From Prado023 sp963700395 (GTDB lineage: Bacteria > Actinomycetota > Actinomycetes > S36-B12 > CAIYMF01), in NCBI GenBank assembly GCA_963700395.1, contig CAVOXI010000002.1:124001-188000 (forward strand): 64,000 nt of DNA. Reading direction: 5' to 3'. The notes under the pieces are model-generated. The model was not told where the DNA came from, did not search any database, and saw only the letters and a list, made by a program, of their open reading frames with translations. Shown piece by piece: positions 43,852 through 53,469 of this stretch (the stretch's first letter is position 1; each line of letters opens with the position of its first letter). The position numbers and the translations under genes are program-made.

Positions 43852-45042
43852 TCAGGCTGCGTGCTGTGCGGCGGGCTGGGCGGCCTTCGCCGGGTCCTTC
43901 TCCCACTTGGGCGCCCGGTTGAACCGGCCGAAGGCGTTGTTCGGCAGGGCCAGGCGGAACACCTTGTGCCACGCCGAGGCCACCTGCTTGGGCAGCGAAC
44001 CGGTGACGTAGGGAAGGTCGTGGCGCTCGAACAGGTCCTTGATCCGGGGCGAGATCTCCTTGTACCGGGTGCTGGGCATGTCCGGGTACAGGTGGTGCTC
44101 GATCTGGAACGACAGGTTGCCGGTCATCATGTGCATGGCCTTCGACCCGGAGATGTTCGCGGAGCCCACCATCTGGCGGACGTACCACTCGCCGCGGGTC
44201 TCGCCCTCGATCGAGGTCTTGGAGAACGTGGCAACTCCCTCGGGGAAGTGCCCGCACATGATCACCGAGTGCGTCCACACGTTGCGGACCAGGTTGGCCA
44301 CCAGGTTGGCAGTGACCGTCGCCGCGAAGGCGGGGATCGCGGAGAACGGGTTGACCAGGGCGGCGAGCGCCGGGTTCAGCAGGTAGTCCTTGCGGACCTG
44401 CCGGCCGATCTTGCCCAGCACCTTGCGCAGGTCGCGCTTGAACTCCGCGTCGACCTTCTTCTTGCCCTTGTAGTACTTGCCGAGCTCGAGGTCGTAGGCC
44501 GCGATGCCGTACTCGAAGACGCACATGTTGATGAAGTTGTAGAGCGGCTGGCCGAGGGTCAGCTTCGACCAGCGCTGGTCCTCGTCGACGCGCATGATCC
44601 CGTAGCCGAGGTCGTTGTCGCGCCCGACCACGTTGGTGTAGCGGTGGTGGATCTCGTTGTGCGAGTGCTTCCACATCTCGGCGGGGGCGACGTTGTCCCA
44701 CTCCCAGGTCGTGGAGTGGATGGCCGGGTCGCGCATCCAGTCCCACTGGCCGTGGAGGATGTTGTGGCCGATCTCCATGTTCTCCAGGATCTTGGCCACC
44801 GACAGGCCCGCGGTGCCCAGCAGCCAGGCCGGCGGGAACAGCGAGAACAGCAGGACGCCGCGCGAGCCCATCTCGAGCAGCCGCTGGGCCTTGATGACGC
44901 GGCGGATGTACCGCGCGTCCTCCTCGCCCAGGCTCGCGAAGACCTCCTCGCGCAGGGCGTCGAGCTCACGGCCGATCGCCTCGATGTCAGCGTCGGTCAG
45001 GTGGGCGACGGGGTTGTCCGTGCGCCTCTGGATGACGGTCAT
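43852..45042 (-). CDS. Membrane fatty acid desaturase (DesA3-like)
   Basis: A 396-residue acyl-lipid/acyl-CoA desaturase. The three di-iron histidine boxes are intact: HNILH (93-97), HSHNEIHH (126-133) and QIEHH (313-317). About four membrane helices. It introduces a double bond, probably delta-9, into a fatty acyl chain using electrons from the reductase encoded just upstream. The pair resembles M. tuberculosis desA3-Rv3230c. A 43-bp palindrome lies in the 94-bp gap before it. No clear Shine-Dalgarno near ATG 45042. Confidence 0.93.
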   Translation of the reverse strand: MTVIQRRTDNPVAHLTDADIEAIGRELDALREEVFASLGEEDARYIRRVIKAQRLLEMGSRGVLLFSLFPPAWLLGTAGLSVAKILENMEIGHNILHGQWDWMRDPAIHSTTWEWDNVAPAEMWKHSHNEIHHRYTNVVGRDNDLGYGIMRVDEDQRWSKLTLGQPLYNFINMCVFEYGIAAYDLELGKYYKGKKKVDAEFKRDLRKVLGKIGRQVRKDYLLNPALAALVNPFSAIPAFAATVTANLVANLVRNVWTHSVIMCGHFPEGVATFSKTSIEGETRGEWYVRQMVGSANISGSKAMHMMTGNLSFQIEHHLYPDMPSTRYKEISPRIKDLFERHDLPYVTGSLPKQVASAWHKVFRLALPNNAFGRFNRAPKWEKDPAKAAQPAAQHAA

Positions 45043-45070
45043 GGTCTGTCCAATCAGTTCGTTGGTCGAT

Positions 45071-45113
45071 GTGCTGTCGATTCCGACGTTCCAACGGTCG
45101 GAATCGTCAGCAC
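45071..45113. promoter_or_regulatory. 43-bp near-perfect palindrome upstream of the desaturase gene
   Basis: Arms of 17 bp (45071-45087 and 45097-45113) match at 16 positions around a 9-nt centre; the core is GATTCCGAC / GTCGGAATC. It lies between the reductase stop and the desaturase start, so it can be a repressor operator for a desaturase promoter or an RNA hairpin that tunes expression or processing between the two genes. Confidence 0.7.
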
Positions 45114-45136
45114 AGTTCAGGAGTCGGGGGTCGGGG

Positions 45137-46207
45137 TCAGAGGTCGAGGGAGCACGGCCCTGCGGCCGCGCTGATGCAGGTCTGGATCTTCACGCCGTCG
45201 CCGGGGGCGGCCACGGTGAGCGTGCCCGAGCGCAGGTCGCGCACGGCGCCGGACTCCAGCGGGATGACGCAGCCCATGCAGATGCCCATCCGGCAGCCCG
45301 ACGGCATGAGCACGCCGGCGGCCTCACCGGCATCCAGCAGGGGGGTGGCACCGTCGGCCTGGACGACCGTGCCCGACTTCGCGAAGGACACCTCGCCGCC
45401 CTCACCGGTCACCACGACGTGCGCACGGAACCGCTCGGTGTGCAGGCGGGCGGGGCCTCCTGCCCCGGACCAGCGCTCCTCCAGCGCATCGAGCAGGCCG
45501 GTCGGCCCGCAGGCCCAGGTCTCCCGGTCGGCCCAGTCCGGCACGAGGGCGTCGAGCTCGGCGGGGTCCAGCAGGCCATCGGTGTCGGTGTGGCGCTCGA
45601 TGAGCCGGATGCGGCCCGCCGCGGCCATGTCACGGAGCTCCGCGCCGAAGATCACGTCCGCCGAGGTGGGCGCGCTGTGCAGCACCACGACGTCCTTCAG
45701 GTCGGTCAGCCGGTGGCGCAGCATCCCCATCACCGGCGTGACGCCGCTGCCGGCGGTGACGAAGAGCGTCCGCTGCGGTGCGCGGGTGGGGAGCCGGAAG
45801 TCCCCAGTGGCCTGGTCGAGCTGGATGACGGTCCCCGGGCGGGCACGGCGCACGATGTGGTTGCTGACCTTCCCGTCGGGGATCGCCTTGACGGTGACCG
45901 CGATGAGGCCGTCGGTGCGGGGTCCGGACGTCAGCGAGTAGGCCCGCCAGAGCCGGACGCCGTCGACGTCGATGCCGATCCGCACGTACTGGCCGGGAAG
46001 GTGCCCCTGCCAGCCGCGACCGGGCCGGATGAGCACGGTGGCGGCATCGGCGGTCTCCGGCGTGATCGACAGGATCCGGCCGCGAAGCGCCGCCCCGCTG
46101 CGCATCGGGTCGATGACATCGAGGTAGTCAGAGGGGAACAGCGGTGTCGTGACGGCACCCAGGACGCGCAGGAACCCGTCCCGGACCGGAGTGGCGGTGT
46201 TCGTCAT
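45137..46207 (-). CDS. Ferredoxin reductase-type flavoprotein with C-terminal 2Fe-2S domain (desaturase partner)
   Basis: A 356-residue NAD(P)H:acceptor reductase. FAD site WRAYSLTS (RxYS), NAD(P) site LFVTAGSGVTPVMGMLR and WACGPTGLLDALE, then a plant-type [2Fe-2S] domain with SGCRMGICMGC and a final Cys in KIQTCISAAAG. Passes electrons to the membrane desaturase encoded downstream, as for Rv3230c with DesA3. Start ATG 46207 sits about 8 nt after AAGGA. Divergent from the PucR-type regulator. Confidence 0.93.
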   Translation of the reverse strand: MTNTATPVRDGFLRVLGAVTTPLFPSDYLDVIDPMRSGAALRGRILSITPETADAATVLIRPGRGWQGHLPGQYVRIGIDVDGVRLWRAYSLTSGPRTDGLIAVTVKAIPDGKVSNHIVRRARPGTVIQLDQATGDFRLPTRAPQRTLFVTAGSGVTPVMGMLRHRLTDLKDVVVLHSAPTSADVIFGAELRDMAAAGRIRLIERHTDTDGLLDPAELDALVPDWADRETWACGPTGLLDALEERWSGAGGPARLHTERFRAHVVVTGEGGEVSFAKSGTVVQADGATPLLDAGEAAGVLMPSGCRMGICMGCVIPLESGAVRDLRSGTLTVAAPGDGVKIQTCISAAAGPCSLDL

Positions 46208-46303
46208 GGATCCATCCTTCCCCGCTTCGGGGGTAACCTTGTGGCCGTAACCGGTGAATCCGTTCACCAGTCTTGTTCGCCCCGAACAAAAGGAGCAGCG
46301 AGG
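46208..46303. promoter_or_regulatory. Divergent regulatory region with two perfect inverted repeats
   Basis: Between the reductase and the PucR-type regulator. GGTGAA-TCCG-TTCACC at 46253-46268 and TTGTTCG-CCC-CGAACAA at 46273-46289 are perfect inverted repeats, 4 bp apart; GTAACC occurs twice just before (46233 and 46247). Likely operators for control of both transcripts, perhaps by the adjacent regulator. Confidence 0.6.
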
Positions 46304-47599
46304 ATGACCGGCTGGAGTCCACTACCCAACCAGCGGCTCCCGAGTCTCACCGGGCCCGTGCTGGTTGCGCTGCAGGGGCGGCTCCACGACGTGGCCCAGG
46401 AGACGATCGACGCGGTGGCGCGGGAGGTCCCGGGCTACCGCGGCACCCTCGACGAGGGCGCCCAGGCGGTCCTCGCCCAGGCCGTCGAACTGGCGCTCAG
46501 CGGCTTCCTCTCCCTTGCTGCCGCTGATCAGGACCCGAGCTCCCCCCTTGCCCCCGCCCTCGACGGAGCCTTCGCCCTCGGCAAGGGCGAGGCGCGGCTC
46601 GGTCGGCCCATGGACGCGCTGCTGGCCGCGTACCGGGTGGGCGCGCGGGTGGCGTGGCGCGGGCTGGCCGGGGCCGCCGTCGAGGCCGGGCTGCCCGCCG
46701 ACGAGGTGGTGCTGTTCGCCGAGCTCGTGTTCGCCTACATCGACGCCCTGTCGGCAGCCAGCGTCGCCGGTCACGCTGACGAGCTCGCGGTTGCCGACCG
46801 GGTCCGCCAGCGCAGCCTCGAGCGCCTCGGCCACGGTCTCCTGGTCGGCGCCCTCCCCGACCAGCTCCAGGCGGCCGCCCACCGCGCGCAGTGGACCCCC
46901 CCGGCCGCGCTGGTGGCGGTCGTGCTGCCCGAGTCACGCGTCGCCGACGTGCTGGCGCGGATCGACCCGCGCACGCTGCAGCCGGTGGACGACATCGCCG
47001 GGCTGGAGCCGGGTGAGTCGGTCCTGCTGGTGCCCGACCCGGACGCGCGGTTCCACGCCGGGCTGGCCCGCGGCCTGGGCGGGGAGGGCGCCGTGGTCGG
47101 ACCGATGCGGCCATGGTTGGAGGTGGGCACCTCCTTCCAGCGGGCTCTTCGGGCGTGGCACCTGGGCCTTGCCGGACCCTTCCCCACCGGACCCCTACCC
47201 ACCGGGTCCCAGCCCGCCGGGTCGCCACCACCCTCAGGCGCACGCGCTCCCGGGCGGGTGGTCGACACCGAGGAGGTCCTCCCCGAGCTGGTCGTCGCCG
47301 CCGACCCTGCCGCGCTGGCCGACCTGCGTGCCCGCGCGCTGGCCCCGCTGGCGGACCTGCGCCCGGCGGCCGCGGACCGGCTGACCGAGACCCTGCGGGC
47401 GTGGCTCCTGCACCGGGGCCGTCGTGAGGACGTCGCGGCCGCGCTGTTCGTCCACCCGCAGACCGTGCGGTACCGGATGGGCCAGCTGCGGGAGCTGTTC
47501 GGGGACGCCCTGGACGACCCGCGCGTGACCCTCGAGCTCACACTCGCGCTGACCCTCGCCGAACACCCGGGCGGCCGCGAGCAGGACGAGGCCCGCTGA
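46304..47599 (+). CDS. PucR/CdaR-type helix-turn-helix regulator
   Basis: A 431-residue regulator. The C-terminus is a PucR-type HTH (AWLLHRGRREDVAAALFVHPQTVRYRMGQLRELFGDALDDP). The N-terminal 200 residues form an all-helical RsbR/GGDEF-like sensory part (ALGKGEARLGRPMDALLAAYRVGARVAW), and the centre has a Pro/Gly linker with three copies of a PxPTG-type motif. ATG 46304 follows an AGGAG about 9 nt upstream. Divergent from the reductase-desaturase genes with two palindromes between them, so it most probably controls fatty acid desaturation. Confidence 0.85.
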   Translation: MTGWSPLPNQRLPSLTGPVLVALQGRLHDVAQETIDAVAREVPGYRGTLDEGAQAVLAQAVELALSGFLSLAAADQDPSSPLAPALDGAFALGKGEARLGRPMDALLAAYRVGARVAWRGLAGAAVEAGLPADEVVLFAELVFAYIDALSAASVAGHADELAVADRVRQRSLERLGHGLLVGALPDQLQAAAHRAQWTPPAALVAVVLPESRVADVLARIDPRTLQPVDDIAGLEPGESVLLVPDPDARFHAGLARGLGGEGAVVGPMRPWLEVGTSFQRALRAWHLGLAGPFPTGPLPTGSQPAGSPPPSGARAPGRVVDTEEVLPELVVAADPAALADLRARALAPLADLRPAAADRLTETLRAWLLHRGRREDVAAALFVHPQTVRYRMGQLRELFGDALDDPRVTLELTLALTLAEHPGGREQDEAR

Positions 47600-47612
47600 G
47601 ACACTGGGGCTC

Positions 47613-49916
47613 GTGGCCGACCCAACCGACACCGCTCCCGACACTGCGGGTGACTCTCTCGCCGAGCTGACGACCGGACCACCCGATACAGCTGCCACCG
47701 CGAGTGAACCCGCGGACTCGATGCCGCACGGCATCCTCGCCCGGCACGGCGCGGCCATGGCGCGGCACGCGCGCGCAGTTGCCCTGATCAGCATCCTGCT
47801 CGCGGTCGGGGCCTACCTCGTGGCCGCGCTGGGGGTCGGCGGCCAGTCGTTGTTCGACCGGCTGGAGCTCGGGGAGCCCACCGTCGCCGGTGAGGCCCTC
47901 GAAGGTCGCGACCTCCTGAGCGCGAACGACCCGTCGGGGGCGAGCATCCAGGCCCTGTGGGAGGACGTCGACCCCGCCTCCCCCGCCTTCCTGGCCGGCG
48001 CCGCGGCCGCGCACGAGGACCTCGCCGGGATCCCAGGGGTGGCCGAGGTCATCGACCCCACGACCGTCGGACCGGCCGCCGTCTCCACCGACGGCGACTC
48101 TGCCCTCGTCACGGTCATGCTGGATCCGGACCTGACCGAGGCGGAGCAGGAGCAGGCCCATCAGGCGGTGGAGCAGCGCCTCGCGGACCTGCCGTCCGAC
48201 GTCGCGGGCTCGACCGTCACCGTCACCAGCCTCCAGCAGCTGGTGGAGACCATCACCGGCCAGGTCGAGGCGGACCTCAAGAAGGGCGAGGGCCTCTCCC
48301 TGCCCCTGACGCTGCTGGTGATGGTCCTGATCTTCGGGGGGTTCGCGGCCGCCGGGGTCCCGCTGGCCGGTGCCGTCGCGGCGATCGCCGGCGGCCTGAT
48401 CTCCCTGCTGGCGTTCACCTACGTGATCGACCTGGACATCACCGTCGTCAACGTCGTGACCGTGCTGGGCCTCGGGCTGTGCATCGACTACTCGCTGCTG
48501 ATGGTCTCGCGCTACCGCGAGCAGGTGCACGACCTCTACGACCTCAGCGTGCCGGGCGCCCACCGGGAGGTGCCCCGGGAGGTCCGCGAGCGCGCGATGG
48601 CGATCACCATGGCCACTGCCGGGCGCACCGTGATGTTCAGTGGCGTGACCGTCGCCATCGCCGTTGCCGGCCTGCTCTTCATCGACATGACGATCATCCA
48701 GTCCGTCGGCGCCGGTGCGGTGAGCGTCGTGGTCATCGCGGTGATCGTCGCCACGACGTTCGTCCCCGCGCTGCTCGTGCTGTCCACGAAGCACGTGGCG
48801 GGCCAGGGGATGCTCGCCCGCGCTCCGGGGTTCCGCCGGTTCGCGGGGGCGTTCGACCACTCCCCGTCCGACGACGGCTGGTTCGCCCGGTGGGCCACCA
48901 GGATCCAACGGCATGCGTGGCTGGCGTTCCTCAGCGTGACCGCGCTGCTCGTCCTGCTGTCGATCCCCGCGTGGCGGATGAACCTCGTGAGCTCCGGGGT
49001 CGAGCTGCTGCCGCCCGACAACAGCATCCGGCTCACCTACGAGCAGATCCAGACGGACTTCCCGGCCCTGTCCTCGCCCACCATCACGGTGGTGGCCGCA
49101 TCCGAGGACGCCGACGCCCTGACAGCACTGTCCACGTCGGTCGCCGCCCTGCCCGAGGTGGAGCGGGTCGGGGAGGTCGAGACGACCGGGGCGATCTCCG
49201 CGCTGCCGGTCTTCACCACCGACGACGCAGCCGCGGACGTGGTCAACCAGATCCGCGACGTCCGGCCCGACGAGCCACAGACGTGGGTCACGGGGCAGGC
49301 GGCGATCCTCGTGGACTTCACCCAGCAGCTGCGCGACGACGTGCCCATCGCGCTTCTGTTCGTCGTGCTGGCCACGCTCGTGCTGCTGTTCCTGCTCACC
49401 GGGTCGGTGCTGATCCCGGTCAAGGCCCTGATCATGAACCTGCTGAGCCTTGGCGCGACGTTCGGCATCCTCGTGCTGGTCTTCCAGGACGGCAGGTTCG
49501 AGTCCGTCCTCGGCTTCTCCTCCACCGGGGGCATCGAGGCCACGCTGCCGGTGATCATCTTCGCGTTCGCCTTCGGGCTGTCGATGGACTACGAGGTGTT
49601 CCTGCTGTCGCGGATCAAGGAGTTCCACGACCAGGGCTACGACAACGACGACTCAGTGCGCCTGGGGCTGCAACGCACCGGCCGGATCATCACCTCGGCG
49701 GCCCTGCTGATCATCATCGTGTTCGCGGGCTTCGCCCTCGGGGACCTGCTCGCCATCAAGGAGAACGGGGTTGCGCTCGCGGTCGCCGTCCTGATTGATG
49801 CCACGCTGGTCCGGATCATCCTCGTGCCCGCGACGATGACCCTCCTCGGCGAGTGGAACTGGTGGGCCCCCGGCCCCCTGCGCCGCCTGCACGACCGGCT
49901 CGGCCTGTCGCACTGA
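47613..49916 (+). CDS. MMPL-family (RND-type) exporter
   Basis: A 767-residue membrane transporter with intact frame. Two homologous halves, each with one helix, a large outer domain and five helices. Proton-relay type motifs: GLGLCIDYSLLMVSRYREQ in the first half and AFAFGLSMDYEVFLLSRIKEF in the second. Exports lipids or hydrophobic compounds in the family. GTG 47613 is 13 bp after the regulator's stop; a later ATG at 47721 is possible. It follows the PucR-type gene on the same strand, so it may share its transcript and link to membrane lipid control. Confidence 0.9.
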   Translation: MADPTDTAPDTAGDSLAELTTGPPDTAATASEPADSMPHGILARHGAAMARHARAVALISILLAVGAYLVAALGVGGQSLFDRLELGEPTVAGEALEGRDLLSANDPSGASIQALWEDVDPASPAFLAGAAAAHEDLAGIPGVAEVIDPTTVGPAAVSTDGDSALVTVMLDPDLTEAEQEQAHQAVEQRLADLPSDVAGSTVTVTSLQQLVETITGQVEADLKKGEGLSLPLTLLVMVLIFGGFAAAGVPLAGAVAAIAGGLISLLAFTYVIDLDITVVNVVTVLGLGLCIDYSLLMVSRYREQVHDLYDLSVPGAHREVPREVRERAMAITMATAGRTVMFSGVTVAIAVAGLLFIDMTIIQSVGAGAVSVVVIAVIVATTFVPALLVLSTKHVAGQGMLARAPGFRRFAGAFDHSPSDDGWFARWATRIQRHAWLAFLSVTALLVLLSIPAWRMNLVSSGVELLPPDNSIRLTYEQIQTDFPALSSPTITVVAASEDADALTALSTSVAALPEVERVGEVETTGAISALPVFTTDDAAADVVNQIRDVRPDEPQTWVTGQAAILVDFTQQLRDDVPIALLFVVLATLVLLFLLTGSVLIPVKALIMNLLSLGATFGILVLVFQDGRFESVLGFSSTGGIEATLPVIIFAFAFGLSMDYEVFLLSRIKEFHDQGYDNDDSVRLGLQRTGRIITSAALLIIIVFAGFALGDLLAIKENGVALAVAVLIDATLVRIILVPATMTLLGEWNWWAPGPLRRLHDRLGLSH

Positions 49917-49992
49917 CGCGGGCGGCGGCGCTGACCTCGACGCGCGGCGGAACGCGAGCCGCGGCGGGCGCCGACCCAGCGCCCCCGGCGTC

Positions 49993-51958
49993 TCAGGCGG
50001 GCACGTCGGGGAGGTTCTCGGCGAACTCGAGCACCAGCGGCTCGAGGTGGTCGGCGGGCACGAACCCGAAGACCGCGGCGTAGAACGACAGCTCGGCCTC
50101 GAGCGCCCGGACCTGCGTCGACGCCATGCGGAAGCCGTGCTGCTCCCCGGCGAAGGGCAGGTACGCGTGCGGGACACGGCGCTCGGCGAGGGCGGCCACG
50201 ATCGCCTCGGCCTGAGCGGGCGGTACGACCGCGTCCTCGAGACCCTGCATCACCAGGGTGGGGGTGTGCGCCCGCTCGACATGGGTCAGCGGCGAGCGGT
50301 CGCGCACGACCTCGGCGGCCTCCGGCAGGGGGCCCACGATGGTGTCGAGGTACCGGGACTCGAACTTGTGCGTGTCGGCCATCAGGGCCGCCATGTCCAC
50401 GACCCCGAAGTAGGAGACGCACGCGGCGAAGGTGTCTCCGAGCATCGTGGCCAGCAGCGCGGTGAGCCCACCAGCGCTGCCCCCACGGATCGCCATGCGC
50501 TGGACGTCGACCAGCCCCTCGTCGGCCAGGTGCTGCGCGGCCGCCGCCGCGTCATCGACGTCCACGACCCCCCACTGCCCGTTGAGCAGCTGGCGGAAGG
50601 CCCTGCCGTACCCGGTGCTGCCCCGGTAGTCCACGGATGCGACGGCGAAGCCGCGGGACGTCCAGAACTGGACCGCCGGCGAGTACCCCGGATTGGCCTG
50701 CCCCGTCGGGCCGCCGTGCACCCCCACGAGCAACGGGGGTGCTGAGCCCTCATCGGCCGCGGTGTCCGGGTTGGTGGGCAGGTACACCCACACGTGGGCC
50801 TGCACCCCTCCCACGGTCGGGAACCCGATCCTGGTCGGCATCGACACCCACTCCGCGGGGAGCGGAAGCCCGGACCCGGGCCGCAGCACCTCGCCGTCGG
50901 GCAGGGCGCGGATCTCCGGCGGGCGGTCCGCGAAGGACACGATCCCCACGAGGCGCTCGCCGTCGAAGGCGATGCTGGAGACGCTGAGTCCCTCGAGGCG
51001 CTGGGCGCTGGAGGCGCCGTCCTCAGGGATCGTGGTGAGCAGGGTGTCGAGCCCCTCGGCGTGGGTCACCACGATCGTGCCGTCAGGCAGCACCAGGTAG
51101 CGCGACTGGCCGAAGACCCAGGCGGGGGTGCTGACCTCCAGCTCGAGGGGATCGATCGGCGTGAGGCGGTCAAGCCCGTCGACGCGGTGGACGTTCCACC
51201 AGTCGGAGCGATCCGAGCACACGAAGAGCGCGGCGTGCCGCCCCCACTCGGGCTGCACCAGCGACTGGTCGCCCGTCCCCACCTCCGGCACGGGCGTCGA
51301 CCAGCTGCAGGGACCCGCCGGACTCCTCCAGCCTCCCGACCCACAGGGTCGTGGAGTCCCACGGCATGTTGGGGTGGTCCCAGGCGAGCCAGGCCAGCTG
51401 GCGGCCGTCCCGGGAGATGCGCGGGGCGGCCACGAAGTCCGAGCCGGAGAAGACGGTCCGCGGCTCCCCGGAGCCGTCGGCCGGGAACACCACGAGCTCG
51501 TTGTGGACGTCGGTCGCGGGATCCGGTCCCTCATGGCGCTCACGGACGCAGATGACCCACCGCCCATCGGGGGTCACCCGCCCGTCGGCGTACCGCCAGG
51601 ACCGCGACGCTGGGGGCTCCGGCGTGATGGGGACCGGCTCGCCGTCCGGGTCGATCCGGTGGACGCGCTGGTCGCGCCATGACGTCGCGAAGACCGTTCC
51701 ACGGTGGACCCACCAGGCGCCGCCGCCGTACTCGTGCACGGCTGTGCGCGCGTTGAAGTCGGCCGGGAGGACCTCGTGCAGGGTCCCATCGGGATCCCGG
51801 CGCACGATCGCCTCACGACCGGACTCGTCGGGACGCGTCTCACTCCACCAGATGACCCCGTCGGCCGCCTGGAGGGCCGTGGGCGCTGAGCCACCGGCAA
51901 CGACATCGCTGGCGGTGATGATCGACGGCCAGGAGCCGTAGGGGGCGACGTTGTTCAT
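49993..51958 (-). pseudogene. S9 family (prolyl oligopeptidase-type) peptidase, frameshifted
   Basis: N-terminal beta-propeller part (from MNNVAPYGSWPSIITASDV) and C-terminal alpha/beta hydrolase domain with nucleophile Ser in IRGGSAGGLTALLA, Asp in GLEDAVVPP and His in GEQHGFRM. The frame breaks near 51310; dropping one base restores LQLVTPVPEVGTGDQSLVQPEW and a normal protein of about 655 residues. Cytosolic, cleaves short peptides or acyl-peptides. ATG 51958 has no Shine-Dalgarno but a TACGGT box 6 nt upstream. Confidence 0.88.
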
Positions 51959-51964
51959 GGAGGC

Positions 51965-51970
51965 ACCGTA
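51965..51970 (-). promoter_or_regulatory. Candidate -10 box of a leaderless promoter (S9 peptidase)
   Basis: TACGGT on the minus strand, 6 nt from ATG 51958, with no ribosome site between. Confidence 0.5.
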
Positions 51971-52005
51971 GGGGTCGGACCCGCTCCGACGCACTGGGCG
52001 GCGAC

Positions 52006-52474
52006 TCAGGCCCCGGCCATCTCGGGGGTGACCGCCCACGCCACGGCGAATCCGGGCCCGGCCGGGACCAGCTTCACCAGCCCGCCGTTGCGGAACGCGA
52101 CGACTCCGGCGCCCGGGTCGCCCACCACAAGGAGCGAGGCGAACCTGTCCAGGAAGGGCAGGTGTCCGACGATCGCCAACGACCCCGCGCCCGCCGCCCT
52201 CGACCAGGCTGTCCGCGGCCGCTCGCACGTCGGCGCCGGGCGACAGCCCGTCAACCTGGTCGACCGCTGCGCAGCCCAGCGCCGCAGCGAGGATCCCCGC
52301 CGACTGCTCGGCGCGCAGCTTCCCGCTGTGCACGATCCGGTCGACCCGAACCCCGCGCTGCGCGACATGGGCTGAGACTGCGCCCACCGAGTGGCGGCCG
52401 ACGTCGGTCAACGGTCGCTCCGGGTCGACCTCGGCGGCTGCGGCCTCACCGTGCTGCATCAGGTAGATGTCCAT
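52006..52474 (-). pseudogene. sixA: SixA-like phosphohistidine phosphatase, frameshifted
   Basis: Histidine-phosphatase fold: catalytic His in MDIYLMQHGEAAAAEVDPERPLT and second His in IVGHLPFLDRFASLLVVGD. The frame breaks near 52190 within a G-rich stretch; dropping one base gives LVEGGGAGSLAIVGHLP and about 155 residues, normal for SixA. The E. coli protein removes phosphate from the histidine of ArcB-type proteins; the target here is unknown. It lies 8 bp after the uridine phosphorylase gene on the same transcript. Confidence 0.85.
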
Positions 52475-52482
52475 GGGACTCC

Positions 52483-53388
52483 CTACTCCGGGTCCTGGTC
52501 CAGGGTCACGGCCAGGTAGTTGAACAGCACGTCCCCGGACCGCTCGGAGTACGCGTGCAGCTCCTCGGGGCTGGCCGTCACCTGGTCGCCCGCGAGCCGG
52601 TCGAGCAGCGTCGTGCAGATCATCGCGAACCTCGGGAACCCCCAGTGGTTGAGGTAGGCCGCGAGCATGGCCCCCTCCATCTCGATGTTGCGCACGCCGT
52701 TCGCGTTGATCCACTCCAGCCAGGCCGTCTTCGACTCGGGGGTCTCCATGCACACCGCCCCATCGAGGCGGAACTGCTCCAGGAAGAACTCGTTGCTGGC
52801 AACGGTCCGGCCCAACTGGACCGGGATGCCCGACCCGGCGCTCGCGGCCACGATCGCCTCGGCCACCTCGACCGGGAACGTGCTGTCGAAGCGGTACTCG
52901 CCCGTGCCGCCCTGGAGCAGCCGGTAGGGCCCCAGGTCGGCCATCACCCCCTCGGTGGTCACCACGACGGTCCCGCCCGGGAGTCCGACACCGCCGCTGG
53001 TGCCGACCCGTGCCCAGAACACGTCGGCCATGGCGTCGAGGTCACCGGCCTTGAGCAGGAACACCAGCCGCATGAGCTCCTGCACGGCGATGGACGCACT
53101 CGGCATGCCCATCCCGTGCGAGGCGAACAGCACGCCCGCGCAGTAGCGCGTGACGAAGCGCTCCTCCTTCGGCAGCGCGACCACCGGGGCATCACCGTGA
53201 AGCGCGCTCCAGCGCTGGGCGAACTCGTCGATCCGGTCGCCCGAGCCGGCGAGGATGACCGCGCGCACATCACGGAACCCCTCGAGGACGGGGTCGTCGC
53301 TGGCCACGCCGAAGTGGTAGTACACGTCGACCCGCTCACCGGCCAGGACCCCGTCGAGGAAGGCGTGGTTGATGTTCTGGTCGCGCAT
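52483..53388 (-). CDS. udp: Uridine phosphorylase
   Basis: A 301-residue PNP/UDP family phosphorylase: splits uridine to uracil and ribose 1-phosphate for salvage. Visible: phosphate-site region SHGMGMPSASIAVQELMRL, GTSGGVGLPGGTVVVTTEGVM and the nucleoside-binding RNIEMEGAMLAAYLNHWGF. Layout (substrate Arg, long N-terminus) is closer to the eukaryote-like UPP type than to E. coli Udp. ATG 53388 sits 3 nt after GGAGGG. First gene of an operon with sixA. Confidence 0.88.
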   Translation of the reverse strand: MRDQNINHAFLDGVLAGERVDVYYHFGVASDDPVLEGFRDVRAVILAGSGDRIDEFAQRWSALHGDAPVVALPKEERFVTRYCAGVLFASHGMGMPSASIAVQELMRLVFLLKAGDLDAMADVFWARVGTSGGVGLPGGTVVVTTEGVMADLGPYRLLQGGTGEYRFDSTFPVEVAEAIVAASAGSGIPVQLGRTVASNEFFLEQFRLDGAVCMETPESKTAWLEWINANGVRNIEMEGAMLAAYLNHWGFPRFAMICTTLLDRLAGDQVTASPEELHAYSERSGDVLFNYLAVTLDQDPE

Positions 53389-53469
53389 GGGCCCTCCGAG
53401 GTCGCTGACGGCGGTGGCCGCGACTCGACGGTATCGCCCAGCCGCCCGGCCATGCGCGACACTGGGCGC

